Position numbers and translations under genes: made by a program. Positions 30,579 to 38,117 of a DNA stretch of 64,000 bases are shown here, in pieces. Within the stretch, counting starts at the first letter, position 1. Each line of letters starts with the position of its first letter. The notes under the pieces are model-generated. The model saw nothing but the letters and a program-made list of their open reading frames with translations, did not search any database and was not told the DNA's origin. This DNA is from Mycobacterium sp. M26 (GTDB taxonomy: Bacteria > Actinomycetota > Actinomycetes > Mycobacteriales > Mycobacteriaceae). Where the stretch lies: contig NZ_LN929908.1 in the NCBI RefSeq assembly GCF_001494595.1, forward strand, positions 1,339,716 to 1,403,715, written 5' to 3'.

Positions 30579-32141
30579 ATGAGCACGAGTTCGCGGTTCT
30601 ACCCCAACCTCTACAAGGATTCGGTGTCCTTGATGACGGTCTCGGCACAGGTGACGTCGGTCCCGGGTATCGAGGCCGCCTCGGTGGTGATGGCCTCGGC
30701 GACCAACGTCGACAACCTCGCCCAGGCCGGTCTCGGGACGTTCGAGGTGCGGCCCAACGATCTCGTCGTCGCCGTCTCGGGCACTGAGGAAGCCTGCGAA
30801 GAGGCACTGGCCCTGGCCGACTCGCTGTTATCGGCCGCGCCCGGCGGTGGGGGTGACGAGACGGCGGCCGCCGCACCGGTGACCAGCATTCAGATGGCGG
30901 TCGCCAAGGACCCGGCGCTCAACCTGGCCCTGATCTCGGTACCCGGTGACTACGCCGCCGCCGAGGCCATGAAGGCCCTGCGGCTCGGCCTGGACGTCAT
31001 GGTGTTCAGTGACAACGTCAGCCCGGACGCCGAACTCGCGCTCAAGCAGTACGCCCGCGAGGCGGACCTGATGGTGATGGGCCCGGACTGCGGCACCTCG
31101 ATCGTCAATGGCATCCCGTTGGGCTTCGCCAACGTGGTGCGGCGCGGGCCGATCGGGGTGGTCGGCGCGTCGGGCACCGGCACCCAGGAGGTCACCGTCC
31201 GCGTGCACCAAAATGGGTCGGGCATTTCCCAGGCGCTGGGCACCGGCGGGCACGATCTGGCCGACGCCATCGGCGGTATCTCGATGCTGCACGGCCTGGC
31301 CGCTCTGGACACCGACCCCGGCACGTCGGTGATCGTGCTGGTGTCCAAACCGCCCTCACCGGATGTGGCGGCGAAGGTTCTGGCCGCCGCCGAAGCCAGC
31401 GACAAACCCGTCGTCGTCATCTTCCTCGGCGCCGACCCGGCCTCGATCACCCGCAACGGGGTGTACGGCGCCGCCTACCTGGCTCAGGCCGCCGATATGG
31501 CCGTCGAACTGGCGCGCGGCGAGCAACCGCACGCCGGTGAGATCACCACCTCCAACGACATGCGCCGCGTCCTGAACGATCTGACCCGCTCGATGGCGCC
31601 GAGTCAGCGTTACGTCCGCGGCATCTTCTCCGGCGGAACCTTCTGCTATGAAGCGCAATTGGTGCATCGCGCCCGCGGTATCTCCGCCTGGTCCAACACC
31701 CCGGTCAAAGGCAACAGCGCGCTGACCGACATCCGGACCAGTGTGGAGAACACCATCGTCGACATGGGTGATGACGAATTCACCCAGGGCAGACCGCATC
31801 CGATGATCGACCCGTCCCAGAAGGACGCCCGGATCCGCGACGAGGTGGCCGACCCGACGACGGCCGTCGTGCTGTTCGACGTGGTGCTCGGCTACGGATC
31901 CGCCGATGACCCGACTGCCGAACTGATCTCCATCATCGGCACTTCGAAGGCCAAGGCCCGTGCCGAAGGACGCACCGTCGCCTTCATCGGCTACGTGTGC
32001 GGCACCGATCTGGACCCCCAGGACCGCGCCAAAGCCGTTGCCGGACTGAAAGCGGCCGGTGTCCTGGTCGCCTCGAGTAATGCCGAGGCGGCCGTCTGGT
32101 CGGCGGCGCTGATCGCCGATCGTGAAGGGGTGACGCAGTGA
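30579..32141 (+). CDS. fdrA: FdrA family protein (oxamate/oxalurate carbamoyltransferase subunit AllF-like)
   Basis: A 520-residue protein with a succinyl-CoA-synthetase-alpha-like architecture: an N-terminal region, a CoA-ligase-type nucleotide fold (VMGPDCGTSIVNG, VGASGTGTQE), then a second domain with IVDMGDDEFTQGRPHPMIDPS, the hallmark of FdrA. In E. coli fdrA (allF) with ylbE (allG) and ylbF (allH) forms the catabolic carbamoyltransferase that splits oxalurate with phosphate into oxamate and carbamoyl phosphate. GAAGG precedes ATG 30579. It overlaps the DUF1116 gene by 4 bases. An AllH (DUF2877) homologue is not present in the window. Confidence 0.85.
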   Translation: MSTSSRFYPNLYKDSVSLMTVSAQVTSVPGIEAASVVMASATNVDNLAQAGLGTFEVRPNDLVVAVSGTEEACEEALALADSLLSAAPGGGGDETAAAAPVTSIQMAVAKDPALNLALISVPGDYAAAEAMKALRLGLDVMVFSDNVSPDAELALKQYAREADLMVMGPDCGTSIVNGIPLGFANVVRRGPIGVVGASGTGTQEVTVRVHQNGSGISQALGTGGHDLADAIGGISMLHGLAALDTDPGTSVIVLVSKPPSPDVAAKVLAAAEASDKPVVVIFLGADPASITRNGVYGAAYLAQAADMAVELARGEQPHAGEITTSNDMRRVLNDLTRSMAPSQRYVRGIFSGGTFCYEAQLVHRARGISAWSNTPVKGNSALTDIRTSVENTIVDMGDDEFTQGRPHPMIDPSQKDARIRDEVADPTTAVVLFDVVLGYGSADDPTAELISIIGTSKAKARAEGRTVAFIGYVCGTDLDPQDRAKAVAGLKAAGVLVASSNAEAAVWSAALIADREGVTQ

Positions 32142-33547
32142 AGAAGCTCTTCGAAGAAGACCTCAAGGTCGTCAACGTCGGCCTGCAGGGCTTCGCCAAC
32201 AACGTCACCGCGGCAGGCGGTCAGGTCACCAACATCACCTGGGCGCCGCCGGCGGGAGCCGATGCGGCACTGGGCTGGACGCTGGCCACCCTGGTGGGGG
32301 ACCCGCGTATCGAGGAGGCCAACCGCACCGCCTACGACCGCTATCTGGCGGCCCAGCCCCGCCTGGTGGACCTGGTGCGTGCGACCGAGGCCATCCCGGG
32401 TCTGGGTCCCGAGGAGCGGCGCATCCTGCACTCCGGTCCGCCGATCGCCTGGCCGGACATGTGCGGCCCGCAGCAGGGCGCCATTGCCGGGGCCATCCTC
32501 TACGAGGGCTGGGCCGATGATCTGGAGGCCGCCGAAAAGCTCGCCGCCAGCGGGGCGGTGGCGCTGGAACCCTGCCACGAACACAGTGCGGTCGGGCCGA
32601 TGGCCGGCATCATCAGTCCGTCGATGCCGGTCTGGGTGGTGGAGAACACCGCCGCCGGAAACCGGGCCTACTGCAACCTCAACGAAGGTCTGGGCAAGGT
32701 GCTGCGGTTCGGCGCCAACTCCACCGAGGTCCTGGACCGGCTGCGCTGGCTGGGCAGCGACTTCTTCGCCACCATGCAGGTTGCGGTGCGCGGCCTGGCC
32801 GATCCCGACCTCAAACCCCTGATGGCCCAAGCCCTGCACATGGGCGACGAGCTGCACAACCGCAATGCGGCGGCCTCGGCGCTGCTGTTCAAGCGGTTGA
32901 CGCTGTCGCTGCTGGGCTCCGACCTCCCGTCGGATGCGGTGCGCCGGGCACTGGAGTTCGTCGCCGGCAACGACCACTTCTTCCTCAACGTGTCGATGGC
33001 GGCGTGCAAGTCGATGACCGACGCGGCCGCGGGCGTGCCGGGCAGCAGCATGGTGACCGTGATGGCCCGCAACGGGGTGAACTTCGGCATCAAGCTGTCC
33101 GGCACCGGTAACCAGTGGTTCCAGGCGCCCGCCAATCCCGTTGACGGACTGTACTTCCCGGGTTACACCGTCGACGACGCCGCCGCCGACCTCGGCGACT
33201 CGGCAATCACCGAGACCAACGGCCTCGGTGGGTTCGCGATGGCCGCCTCCCCGGCGATCGTCCAGTTCGTCGGCGGCACACCGGCCGACGCGACGGCCAA
33301 CAGCCGCCGGATGCTGACGATCACCCTGGGAGCCAACCCGGCATTCACCCTGCCGCCGTTGAACTTCGGTGGCACGCCCGCCGGTATCGACGCCCGGTTG
33401 GTGGTGGACTCCGGTGTGTTGCCGATCATCAACACCGGCATCGCGCACCGGCAGGCCGGTGTCGGCCAGATCGGTGCGGGCATCACCACCGCGCCGATGG
33501 AATGTTTCAACGACGCACTGGCCGCGCTCGCGGCAGGACTGGAGTAA
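32138..33547 (+). CDS. DUF1116 protein (YlbE/AllG-like carbamoyltransferase subunit)
   Basis: A 469-residue soluble protein of the DUF1116 family. It begins with the family pattern VVNVGLQGFANNV...ITWAPPAGAD and contains AWPDMCGPQQGAIAGA, EPCHEHSAVGPMAGI, NLNEGLGKVLRFGANS and GNDHFFLNVSMAACKSM. In E. coli the orthologue works with FdrA in phosphorolysis of a carbamoylated substrate. GTG 32138 overlaps the fdrA stop by 4 bases, so the two subunits are probably made in equal amounts. Carbamate kinase follows after 3 bases. Confidence 0.85.
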   Translation: MKKLFEEDLKVVNVGLQGFANNVTAAGGQVTNITWAPPAGADAALGWTLATLVGDPRIEEANRTAYDRYLAAQPRLVDLVRATEAIPGLGPEERRILHSGPPIAWPDMCGPQQGAIAGAILYEGWADDLEAAEKLAASGAVALEPCHEHSAVGPMAGIISPSMPVWVVENTAAGNRAYCNLNEGLGKVLRFGANSTEVLDRLRWLGSDFFATMQVAVRGLADPDLKPLMAQALHMGDELHNRNAAASALLFKRLTLSLLGSDLPSDAVRRALEFVAGNDHFFLNVSMAACKSMTDAAAGVPGSSMVTVMARNGVNFGIKLSGTGNQWFQAPANPVDGLYFPGYTVDDAAADLGDSAITETNGLGGFAMAASPAIVQFVGGTPADATANSRRMLTITLGANPAFTLPPLNFGGTPAGIDARLVVDSGVLPIINTGIAHRQAGVGQIGAGITTAPMECFNDALAALAAGLE

Positions 33548-33550
33548 ACC

Positions 33551-34918
33551 GTGGGGACCGCAATCGTCGCGTTCGGTGGCAATGCTCTGGTCACCGACGC
33601 CGAGCACGACTCCATCCCGCAGCAGTACGACACCGTCAGCCGCACCGTTCCGCCCCTGATCGACATGGTGGAGCAGGGCTGGAAACTCGTTGTCTCCCAT
33701 GGCAACGGGCCGCAGGTCGGGTTCATCCTGCGTCGCTCGGAGCTGGCCTCCGACGAGGTCGATCCGGTCCCCGTCGACTACGCCGTCGCCGACACCCAGG
33801 GTGCGATCGGCTACATGTTCGTCAAGGCACTGCGCAACGAATTGGCGCGCCGCGGGCTGTCCCGGCCGGTGGTCGCCGTCGTCACCCACTCGGTGGTCAG
33901 CCTGGACGATCCGGCATTCGAGAACCCGACCAAGCCGGTCGGCTCGTTCCTCGAAGAGGACAAGGCCAAGCAGATGGCCGCCGCACTCGGCTGGACGATC
34001 GCCGAGGACGCCGGGCGCGGGTGGCGCCGCACCGTCGCATCGCCGCGGCCGACCGCCATCCTGGAGACCGAGCTGATCCGCAAGCTTCTCGACGACGGCG
34101 CGATCGTGGTCGCCGTCGGTGGCGGCGGTATCCCGGTGACACTGTCACCGGACGGCACCGTCGCCGGTGTGGAAGCCGTGGTGGACAAGGACATTGCCTC
34201 CGGTCTGCTCGCCCACGATCTGGCGGCCGACCTGTTGATGATCCCGACCGGGGTGCCCCGGGTGGCGATCGGCTTCGGCACCCCGGATGAGAAGTGGCTC
34301 GACGCGATCACCGTCGAGGAAGCCCGGCAGTACATCGCCTCCGGTCAGTTCGGGAAAGGCTCGATGGAACCCAAGGTCGAGGCGGTCGCCGACTTCGTCG
34401 CCAGCACGCCGGGTGCAACCGGGGTGATCGGTGCGGCCGAGGAGATCTCGGCGATCCTGGACGGCACCTCCGGCACCCGGATCGTCGGGGACGCGGCGCC
34501 GACACCGAAGGCTGACGCGACCGACAGCGGTTCAGTGTTGTTGGCGGTCAACGGAACCCTGATGCGCGGACTCAAGCTGTCGCCGAACATGGCGGCCGCC
34601 GGTGCCACGTTCATCCGGGAGACCGCCACCGAACCGGTGTACCGGATCTGGACCATCAACGATGACCACCCCGCGATGATCCGGGTGACCGATGGATCGG
34701 GTGTGGCGGTTGCGGTGGAGGTGTGGTCGGTACCCGCCGCCGGGCTGGCGGGAATCCTGCTGAACGAACCGCCCGGCCTGTCGATCGGGAAGGTCAATCT
34801 TGCCGACGGCTCAACGGTTCTCGGAGTGATCGGGGAACCGGCGCTGGTCGAGGGTCAGCGCGAGATCAGCCAGCACGGCGGCTGGCGCGCCTATACCGCC
34901 GCGGAGGGAGTCACGTAG
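33551..34918 (+). CDS. Carbamate kinase fused to an allophanate-hydrolase C-terminal (AtzF-C-like) domain
   Basis: Residues 1-312 are a complete carbamate kinase: AFGGNAL at the N-terminus, SHGNGPQVG, VAVGGGGIPV, AVVDKDIASGLLA and SMEPKVEAVADF. This enzyme makes ATP, CO2 and ammonia from carbamoyl phosphate and ADP. After a short Ala/Pro/Asp linker (313-327), residues 328-455 match the C-terminal domain of allophanate hydrolase: VNGTLMRGLKLSPN, VYRIWTINDDHPAMIRV, EVWSVP (Glu390, Trp392), IGKVNLADGSTVLGVIGEP and the end motif GGWRAY (443-448). In AtzF this domain decarboxylates N-carboxycarbamate. Stand-alone carbamate kinases are about 310 aa, so the 455-aa length is itself odd. GTG 33551 lies 3 bases after the DUF1116 stop. 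Confidence 0.85.
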   Translation: MGTAIVAFGGNALVTDAEHDSIPQQYDTVSRTVPPLIDMVEQGWKLVVSHGNGPQVGFILRRSELASDEVDPVPVDYAVADTQGAIGYMFVKALRNELARRGLSRPVVAVVTHSVVSLDDPAFENPTKPVGSFLEEDKAKQMAAALGWTIAEDAGRGWRRTVASPRPTAILETELIRKLLDDGAIVVAVGGGGIPVTLSPDGTVAGVEAVVDKDIASGLLAHDLAADLLMIPTGVPRVAIGFGTPDEKWLDAITVEEARQYIASGQFGKGSMEPKVEAVADFVASTPGATGVIGAAEEISAILDGTSGTRIVGDAAPTPKADATDSGSVLLAVNGTLMRGLKLSPNMAAAGATFIRETATEPVYRIWTINDDHPAMIRVTDGSGVAVAVEVWSVPAAGLAGILLNEPPGLSIGKVNLADGSTVLGVIGEPALVEGQREISQHGGWRAYTAAEGVT

Positions 34919-34920
34919 TC

Positions 34921-35841
34921 ATGACCGTCCTGGGCAAGAACGTATTGCCCGACGTCAACCTCGGATCACTGCCGTTCTGGCGACAGGTCCTCAGAGGGTT
35001 CTCGCAGTGCGCTTTCCAGGCCAATGAGATCACCGGCCTGCTCTTCGTCGTCGCCGTGCTGACCTACAGCTGGCGGATGGCGGTGTTCTACGTGGCGTCG
35101 GTTTTCATTGCGACGGTGGTGGCCCGGCTGGTCAAGGCCGACCGCACCCTTCTCGATCTCGGGCTGTTCGGGTTCAACTCGGGTCTGATGGGTCTGGCCA
35201 TGGGCAACTTCTACGAACCCGATGTGGCGCTGTGGATCTGGGTGATGGTGCTCGCCGTCGTCGTCGCCCTGGTGGCGGTGGCGATGTCGAAGTGGCTGCC
35301 GATCCCGTTCCTGGCCGCACCGTTCATCGTGACGTTCTGGGTGATGTGGTTCATCGCCGATGCCCGGCCCGAACTGATCAAGCTCGATCTCGGGCCGTGG
35401 CCGGTGGAGGACGTGCACTGGGGTGCCGCGGTGATCACCGCGTTGGGCTCGACCCTGTTCGCGCCGTCGATCCTGACCGGGGTGTTCTTCCTGCTCGGTC
35501 TGCTGGTGAGCAACTGGCGGCACGCGGTGATCGCCGCCGTGGCCGCGCTGATCGCCGTGGCGATCGCCGAACACGTGGGCACGGCCGGTGGCGCGATCAA
35601 CACCGGCTTCGTCGGCTTCAACGCGGTGCTGGCCGCGCTGGGTGCGGCTGCCGTTCTCAACGGCGATCTGCGGCTGGCGATCCTGGCGGCCCTGCTCGGG
35701 ACGTGGTTCTTCAGCTACATCAACCGCAGCGCACCGGTACCGGCCCTGGCGTCGGGCTTCGTCATCGCCGTGTGGACCGTGATGCTGCTGGACTGGCTGC
35801 ACCGGCATTACGGCCCGAAGCCGACGCCGCCGGCCACCTAG
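34921..35841 (+). CDS. Urea transporter (UT family)-like membrane channel
   Basis: A 306-residue membrane protein with about ten hydrophobic segments in two related halves. Family landmarks are RGFSQCAFQANEITGLLF near the N-terminus, GLFGFNSGLMGLAMG, FLAAPFIVTFW, and in the second half GFVGFNAVLAALGAAAV; the twofold GFN repeat is what UT channels use to form the urea filter. ATG 34921 is taken since it follows the kinase stop by 2 bases with GGAGGGAG upstream; the longer open frame lies inside the kinase gene. It probably imports urea, biuret or a similar small amide for the upstream enzymes. Confidence 0.8.
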   Translation: MTVLGKNVLPDVNLGSLPFWRQVLRGFSQCAFQANEITGLLFVVAVLTYSWRMAVFYVASVFIATVVARLVKADRTLLDLGLFGFNSGLMGLAMGNFYEPDVALWIWVMVLAVVVALVAVAMSKWLPIPFLAAPFIVTFWVMWFIADARPELIKLDLGPWPVEDVHWGAAVITALGSTLFAPSILTGVFFLLGLLVSNWRHAVIAAVAALIAVAIAEHVGTAGGAINTGFVGFNAVLAALGAAAVLNGDLRLAILAALLGTWFFSYINRSAPVPALASGFVIAVWTVMLLDWLHRHYGPKPTPPAT

Positions 35842-35842
35842 T

Positions 35843-36196
35843 TCAGCGCTTGAGCGGGCTGTAGAACACCAGGCCGTTGCCCTTGTTGTCGTAGACGACG
35901 GCGCGACGTTCGTGGGCGTCGTCGTAGGGGCCCTTCACGATGCCGCCGCCGCTGTCCTCGACCGCCTTGGCGGCGGCGTCGACATCAGCTGTCTTGATAC
36001 CGACCACGACCTGGCCGGGGATCGGGTGGTCGATCTCGGTGGCCAGCGCCAGCGTGATGGGCCCGCCGTCGAGTGCGGCGAAGTGGGTGCCGTCGCGGAA
36101 CTTCACCGCCATGCCGAGGGTGTCGCCATAAAAGCGGATCGACTCGTCGAGGTCGTCGGTGGACAGGATGATCATCTTCACTTCGTGATCGCTCAC
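35843..36196 (-). CDS. VOC (glyoxalase/bleomycin-resistance) superfamily protein
   Basis: A 117-residue single VOC domain: MIILSTDDLDESIRFYGDTLG at the start (residues 8-28), AALDGGPITLAL, IPGQVVVGIKTADVD, and DNKGNGLVFYSPLK at the end. GTG 36196 is preferred to ATG 36322 because AAGGAGA lies directly upstream and the longer version would run through the IS end. Function is not predictable from the fold; it is convergent with the urea transporter and lies 58 bases from the duplicated target site of the insertion sequence. Confidence 0.75.
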   Translation of the reverse strand: MSDHEVKMIILSTDDLDESIRFYGDTLGMAVKFRDGTHFAALDGGPITLALATEIDHPIPGQVVVGIKTADVDAAAKAVEDSGGGIVKGPYDDAHERRAVVYDNKGNGLVFYSPLKR

Positions 36197-36255
36197 GGTT
36201 CTCCTTGGTCGTTCTGTCAGCACCCTGGCGGAAAGGTAACCCAGGCTGGCGACGA

Positions 36256-36270
36256 CCGTGAAAGCGCCCC
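36256..36270. repeat. Target-site duplication, left copy (15 bp)
   Basis: CCGTGAAAGCGCCCC directly abuts the TGT end of the insertion sequence and is repeated exactly at 37631-37645. The sequence derives from the 3' end of tRNA-Arg. Confidence 0.9.
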
Positions 36271-36279
36271 TGTTCAGAG

Positions 36280-36318
36280 TCGGTTGATGGTTGACGTTTG
36301 TGTGTCGGTTGATCCTTG
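36280..36318 (+). repeat. Iterated 16-bp end motif of the IS, left end (2 copies)
   Basis: TCGGTTGATGGTTGAC (36280-36295) and TCGGTTGATCCTTGAC (36303-36318) lie 23 bases apart in the same orientation. The first forms part of the terminal inverted repeat; likely transposase binding sites. Confidence 0.8.
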
Positions 36319-36335
36319 ACACTCGGTGTTGTGTG

Positions 36336-37526
36336 TTAGGCCGGTCCGCTGGTGCGGAAGGCCCTTTTGTTTCTTACCTCTCCGGTGCTGGTGCGTGCGG
36401 CGGTCTTGACCAGAACATCGCCGATGAAGAACCTCAACAGATCGCCGTCGACGTGGACGTCGCAGCGTGATCCGGCGTAGTGCCGGCCGATACTGACCTG
36501 CTGCCAGGACACACAGACCACCCCGTTGGTGGTGACCGTGCGCGAGACCCAGTCATTCCCGGCACGCCCAGTGCCGACCGTCGGCGCTGCGCTCTGCACC
36601 GGCCTGACCGGGGCGCCGGCGGCGAAACGCTGTGCCGGGGTGGCCATCTTCAACGATTGATGGGGTCGTGCGGTGTTGTAATCGGCCACCCACTCATCGA
36701 GGGCTTGTTGGGCGGCCTTCAGAGTGGGGAAAGGTGCTGCGGTGCTGAGGAATTCAGCGCGCAGGCTACGGTGGAATCGCTCGATCTTGCCGGTCGTGGT
36801 CGGTGAGCGCGGCTGAGTCAGCAGATGCTCGATGCCCTGTTCGCGGCAGATCGCATCGAAGAGCACTTCCACCGGCGGGTGGTTGAACCGCCCCGTGAAC
36901 ACTTTGCCGTTATCGGTCAGGATCTGCTCGGGTGCCCCATAGTGGGCCAGCGCCTGGCGTAGCCCGTCGCAGACTGCCCGCGTGCGTTCTCTGCTCATCA
37001 GATGGGCGCACACGCACAGTCGGGAGTGGTCGTCGATGCCGGTCAACGCCTTGGCCGATGTGCCATCAGCCAGCGGGAACCCTCCCACGACGTCCATCTG
37101 CCACAACTCCATGGGCGCACCGCGTTCCCAGCGTTTCCACGTACGCGCGCGTCGATCCCTGCTGGTTGGGTCGATCATCCCCGCGCGCAGCAACGCCCGA
37201 TACACCGCCGACTCCGAGGGCACCGGCCGCACACCGCGCTTGTCGAGTTCGAACACCAACCGGCGCGGCCCCCAATACGGCCGCGACCGGCGCAGCTCCA
37301 ACATGACCGCCTCCACCGACGCCGGCATCTGATGCGGACACCTGCGCGGTCGATGCGACCGATCCACCAAGCCCTCCAGGCCCTCAGCCTCGTAGCGGGC
37401 CAACCACGCATGCAGCGTCTGTCGCGACACCCCCACCTTCGAGGCGACCTGCGAAATCGATAACCCATCACTGATCACGGCCAACACGGCCTGATACCGC
37501 TGCTCAGCCACGCTCAACTCCCTCAT
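36336..37526 (-). CDS. IS481-family DDE transposase
   Basis: A 396-residue transposase. The N-terminal helix-turn-helix is SISQVASKVGVSRQTLHAWLAR (split over residues 23-44), followed by a second HTH and the rve catalytic core. The DDE residues are Asp in WQMDVVGGF, Asp in ILTDNGKVF and Glu in GKIERFHRSL. The C-terminus contains NTARPHQSLKMATPAQRF and then a beta-rich tail typical of the longer IS481 subgroup. The frame is intact from ATG 37526 to the stop. It probably catalyses cut-and-paste or copy-type movement of this element only. Confidence 0.93.
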   Translation of the reverse strand: MRELSVAEQRYQAVLAVISDGLSISQVASKVGVSRQTLHAWLARYEAEGLEGLVDRSHRPRRCPHQMPASVEAVMLELRRSRPYWGPRRLVFELDKRGVRPVPSESAVYRALLRAGMIDPTSRDRRARTWKRWERGAPMELWQMDVVGGFPLADGTSAKALTGIDDHSRLCVCAHLMSRERTRAVCDGLRQALAHYGAPEQILTDNGKVFTGRFNHPPVEVLFDAICREQGIEHLLTQPRSPTTTGKIERFHRSLRAEFLSTAAPFPTLKAAQQALDEWVADYNTARPHQSLKMATPAQRFAAGAPVRPVQSAAPTVGTGRAGNDWVSRTVTTNGVVCVSWQQVSIGRHYAGSRCDVHVDGDLLRFFIGDVLVKTAARTSTGEVRNKRAFRTSGPA

Positions 37527-37535
37527 CTAGGGAGT

Positions 37536-37621
37536 GTCAAGGATCAACCGAAATAGCTGTAAAGCATCAGCCGAAACACTGTCGCCCATCACCCGAAGCC
37601 GAAACGTCAAGCATCAGCCGA
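37536..37621 (-). repeat. Iterated 16-bp end motif of the IS, right end (4 copies)
   Basis: On the minus strand the motif TCGGNTGATNNNNNAC occurs at 37536-37551, 37559-37574, 37581-37596 and 37606-37621, spaced 22-25 bases, about two helical turns. The outermost lies in the terminal inverted repeat. The array fills the stretch upstream of the transposase start, so it may also control transposase expression. Confidence 0.8.
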
Positions 37622-37630
37622 GGCCATACA

Positions 37631-37645
37631 CCGTGAAAGCGCCCC
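37631..37645. repeat. Target-site duplication, right copy (15 bp), overlapping tRNA-Arg 3' end
   Basis: Exact copy of 36256-36270. Its last six bases (37640-37645) are the 3' end of tRNA-Arg, so insertion regenerated an intact tRNA. Confidence 0.9.
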
Positions 37646-37713
37646 CGGCAGGAATCGAACCTGCGACCTAGGGATTAGAAGGCCCTTGCTCTATCCGACT
37701 GAGCTACGGAGGC
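37640..37713 (-). tRNA. tRNA-Arg (TCT)
   Basis: The minus strand folds as a 74-base cloverleaf: acceptor GCCTCCG/CGGGGGC, D arm GCTC...GAGC, anticodon loop CTTCTAA giving anticodon TCT, and T arm GCAGG-TTCGATT-CCTGC. No CCA is encoded. The anticodon stem has one non-Watson-Crick closing pair. The IS481 element lies immediately downstream. Confidence 0.92.
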
Positions 37714-37799
37714 AGCGCGTGGGGAGAGTCTAGTCGGCCGGGTTTGCCAGGTAGGACCACCCACAGCCTTTGGCGGCTTCGAATCTGGCTGAGGCGAAC

Positions 37800-38117
37800 T
37801 TACTCGGCGGCGAACCGCGACTGCAGTCGGTCGAGAAACCGCTGGACTTCGGCGCGCTTGGCGCGCAGCCGCAGCACCGGCTCCGGCGTCCGGGCGTTGC
37901 CCCAGCCGGCGTCGATCCGGTCGGCCCAGCGGGTCGAGGCGATGTCGATGAGCTGATCCAACTCGGCGATCTCGGCGCGCATGAGCTTGGCAAACACCCT
38001 GGCCTGGGCGGCATCGTTGGGATGCGGCGGCGGCGCGGCCGCGCGGAACCGGCGCGGGCCGGGGGCGGCATGACCCGCTCCCACCGCCGCTGGCGGGTTC
38101 CAGTCGTCGAGAAGCAT
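37800..38117 (-). CDS. Conserved hypothetical protein, 105 aa
   Basis: A small, soluble, helical protein: a Pro/Ala/Arg-rich N-terminal third, then a helix-forming region (ARVFAKLMRAEIAELDQLID, RADRIDAGW-like segment, and VLRLRAKRAEVQRFLDRLQS) that could form a coiled coil. ATG 38117 is favoured with AGGA about 8 bases upstream; the frame is open as far as 38369, but that extension is arginine-rich and without coding character. I do not recognise a family. It follows tRNA-Arg on the same strand's upstream side. Confidence 0.6.
   Translation of the reverse strand: MLLDDWNPPAAVGAGHAAPGPRRFRAAAPPPHPNDAAQARVFAKLMRAEIAELDQLIDIASTRWADRIDAGWGNARTPEPVLRLRAKRAEVQRFLDRLQSRFAAE

Larger units (their letters stand above)
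36271..37630 (-). mobile_element. Complete IS481-family insertion sequence, 1360 bp
   Basis: The element begins and ends with TGT/ACA and has imperfect 26-bp terminal inverted repeats (36271-36296 and 37605-37630, about 19 of 26 matching, best in TCGGNTGATGNTTGACG). It carries one transposase gene on the minus strand and is flanked by an exact 15-bp direct repeat, which marks its precise borders and shows a single transposition event. Both ends contain extra copies of the inner repeat motif. It looks intact and potentially active. Confidence 0.92.

Noticed and set aside
30579..32141. Calling FdrA a succinyl-CoA synthetase alpha subunit
   Set aside because: There is no beta subunit, the second half carries the FdrA-specific GDDEFTQGRPHPMIDP segment, and the partner is DUF1116.
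36256..37645. The tRNA-Arg 3'-end repeats as attL/attR of an integrative element
   Set aside because: The repeats abut the TGT/ACA ends of an IS481 element exactly, and there is no integrase or phage gene between or near them. A 15-bp target duplication explains them fully.
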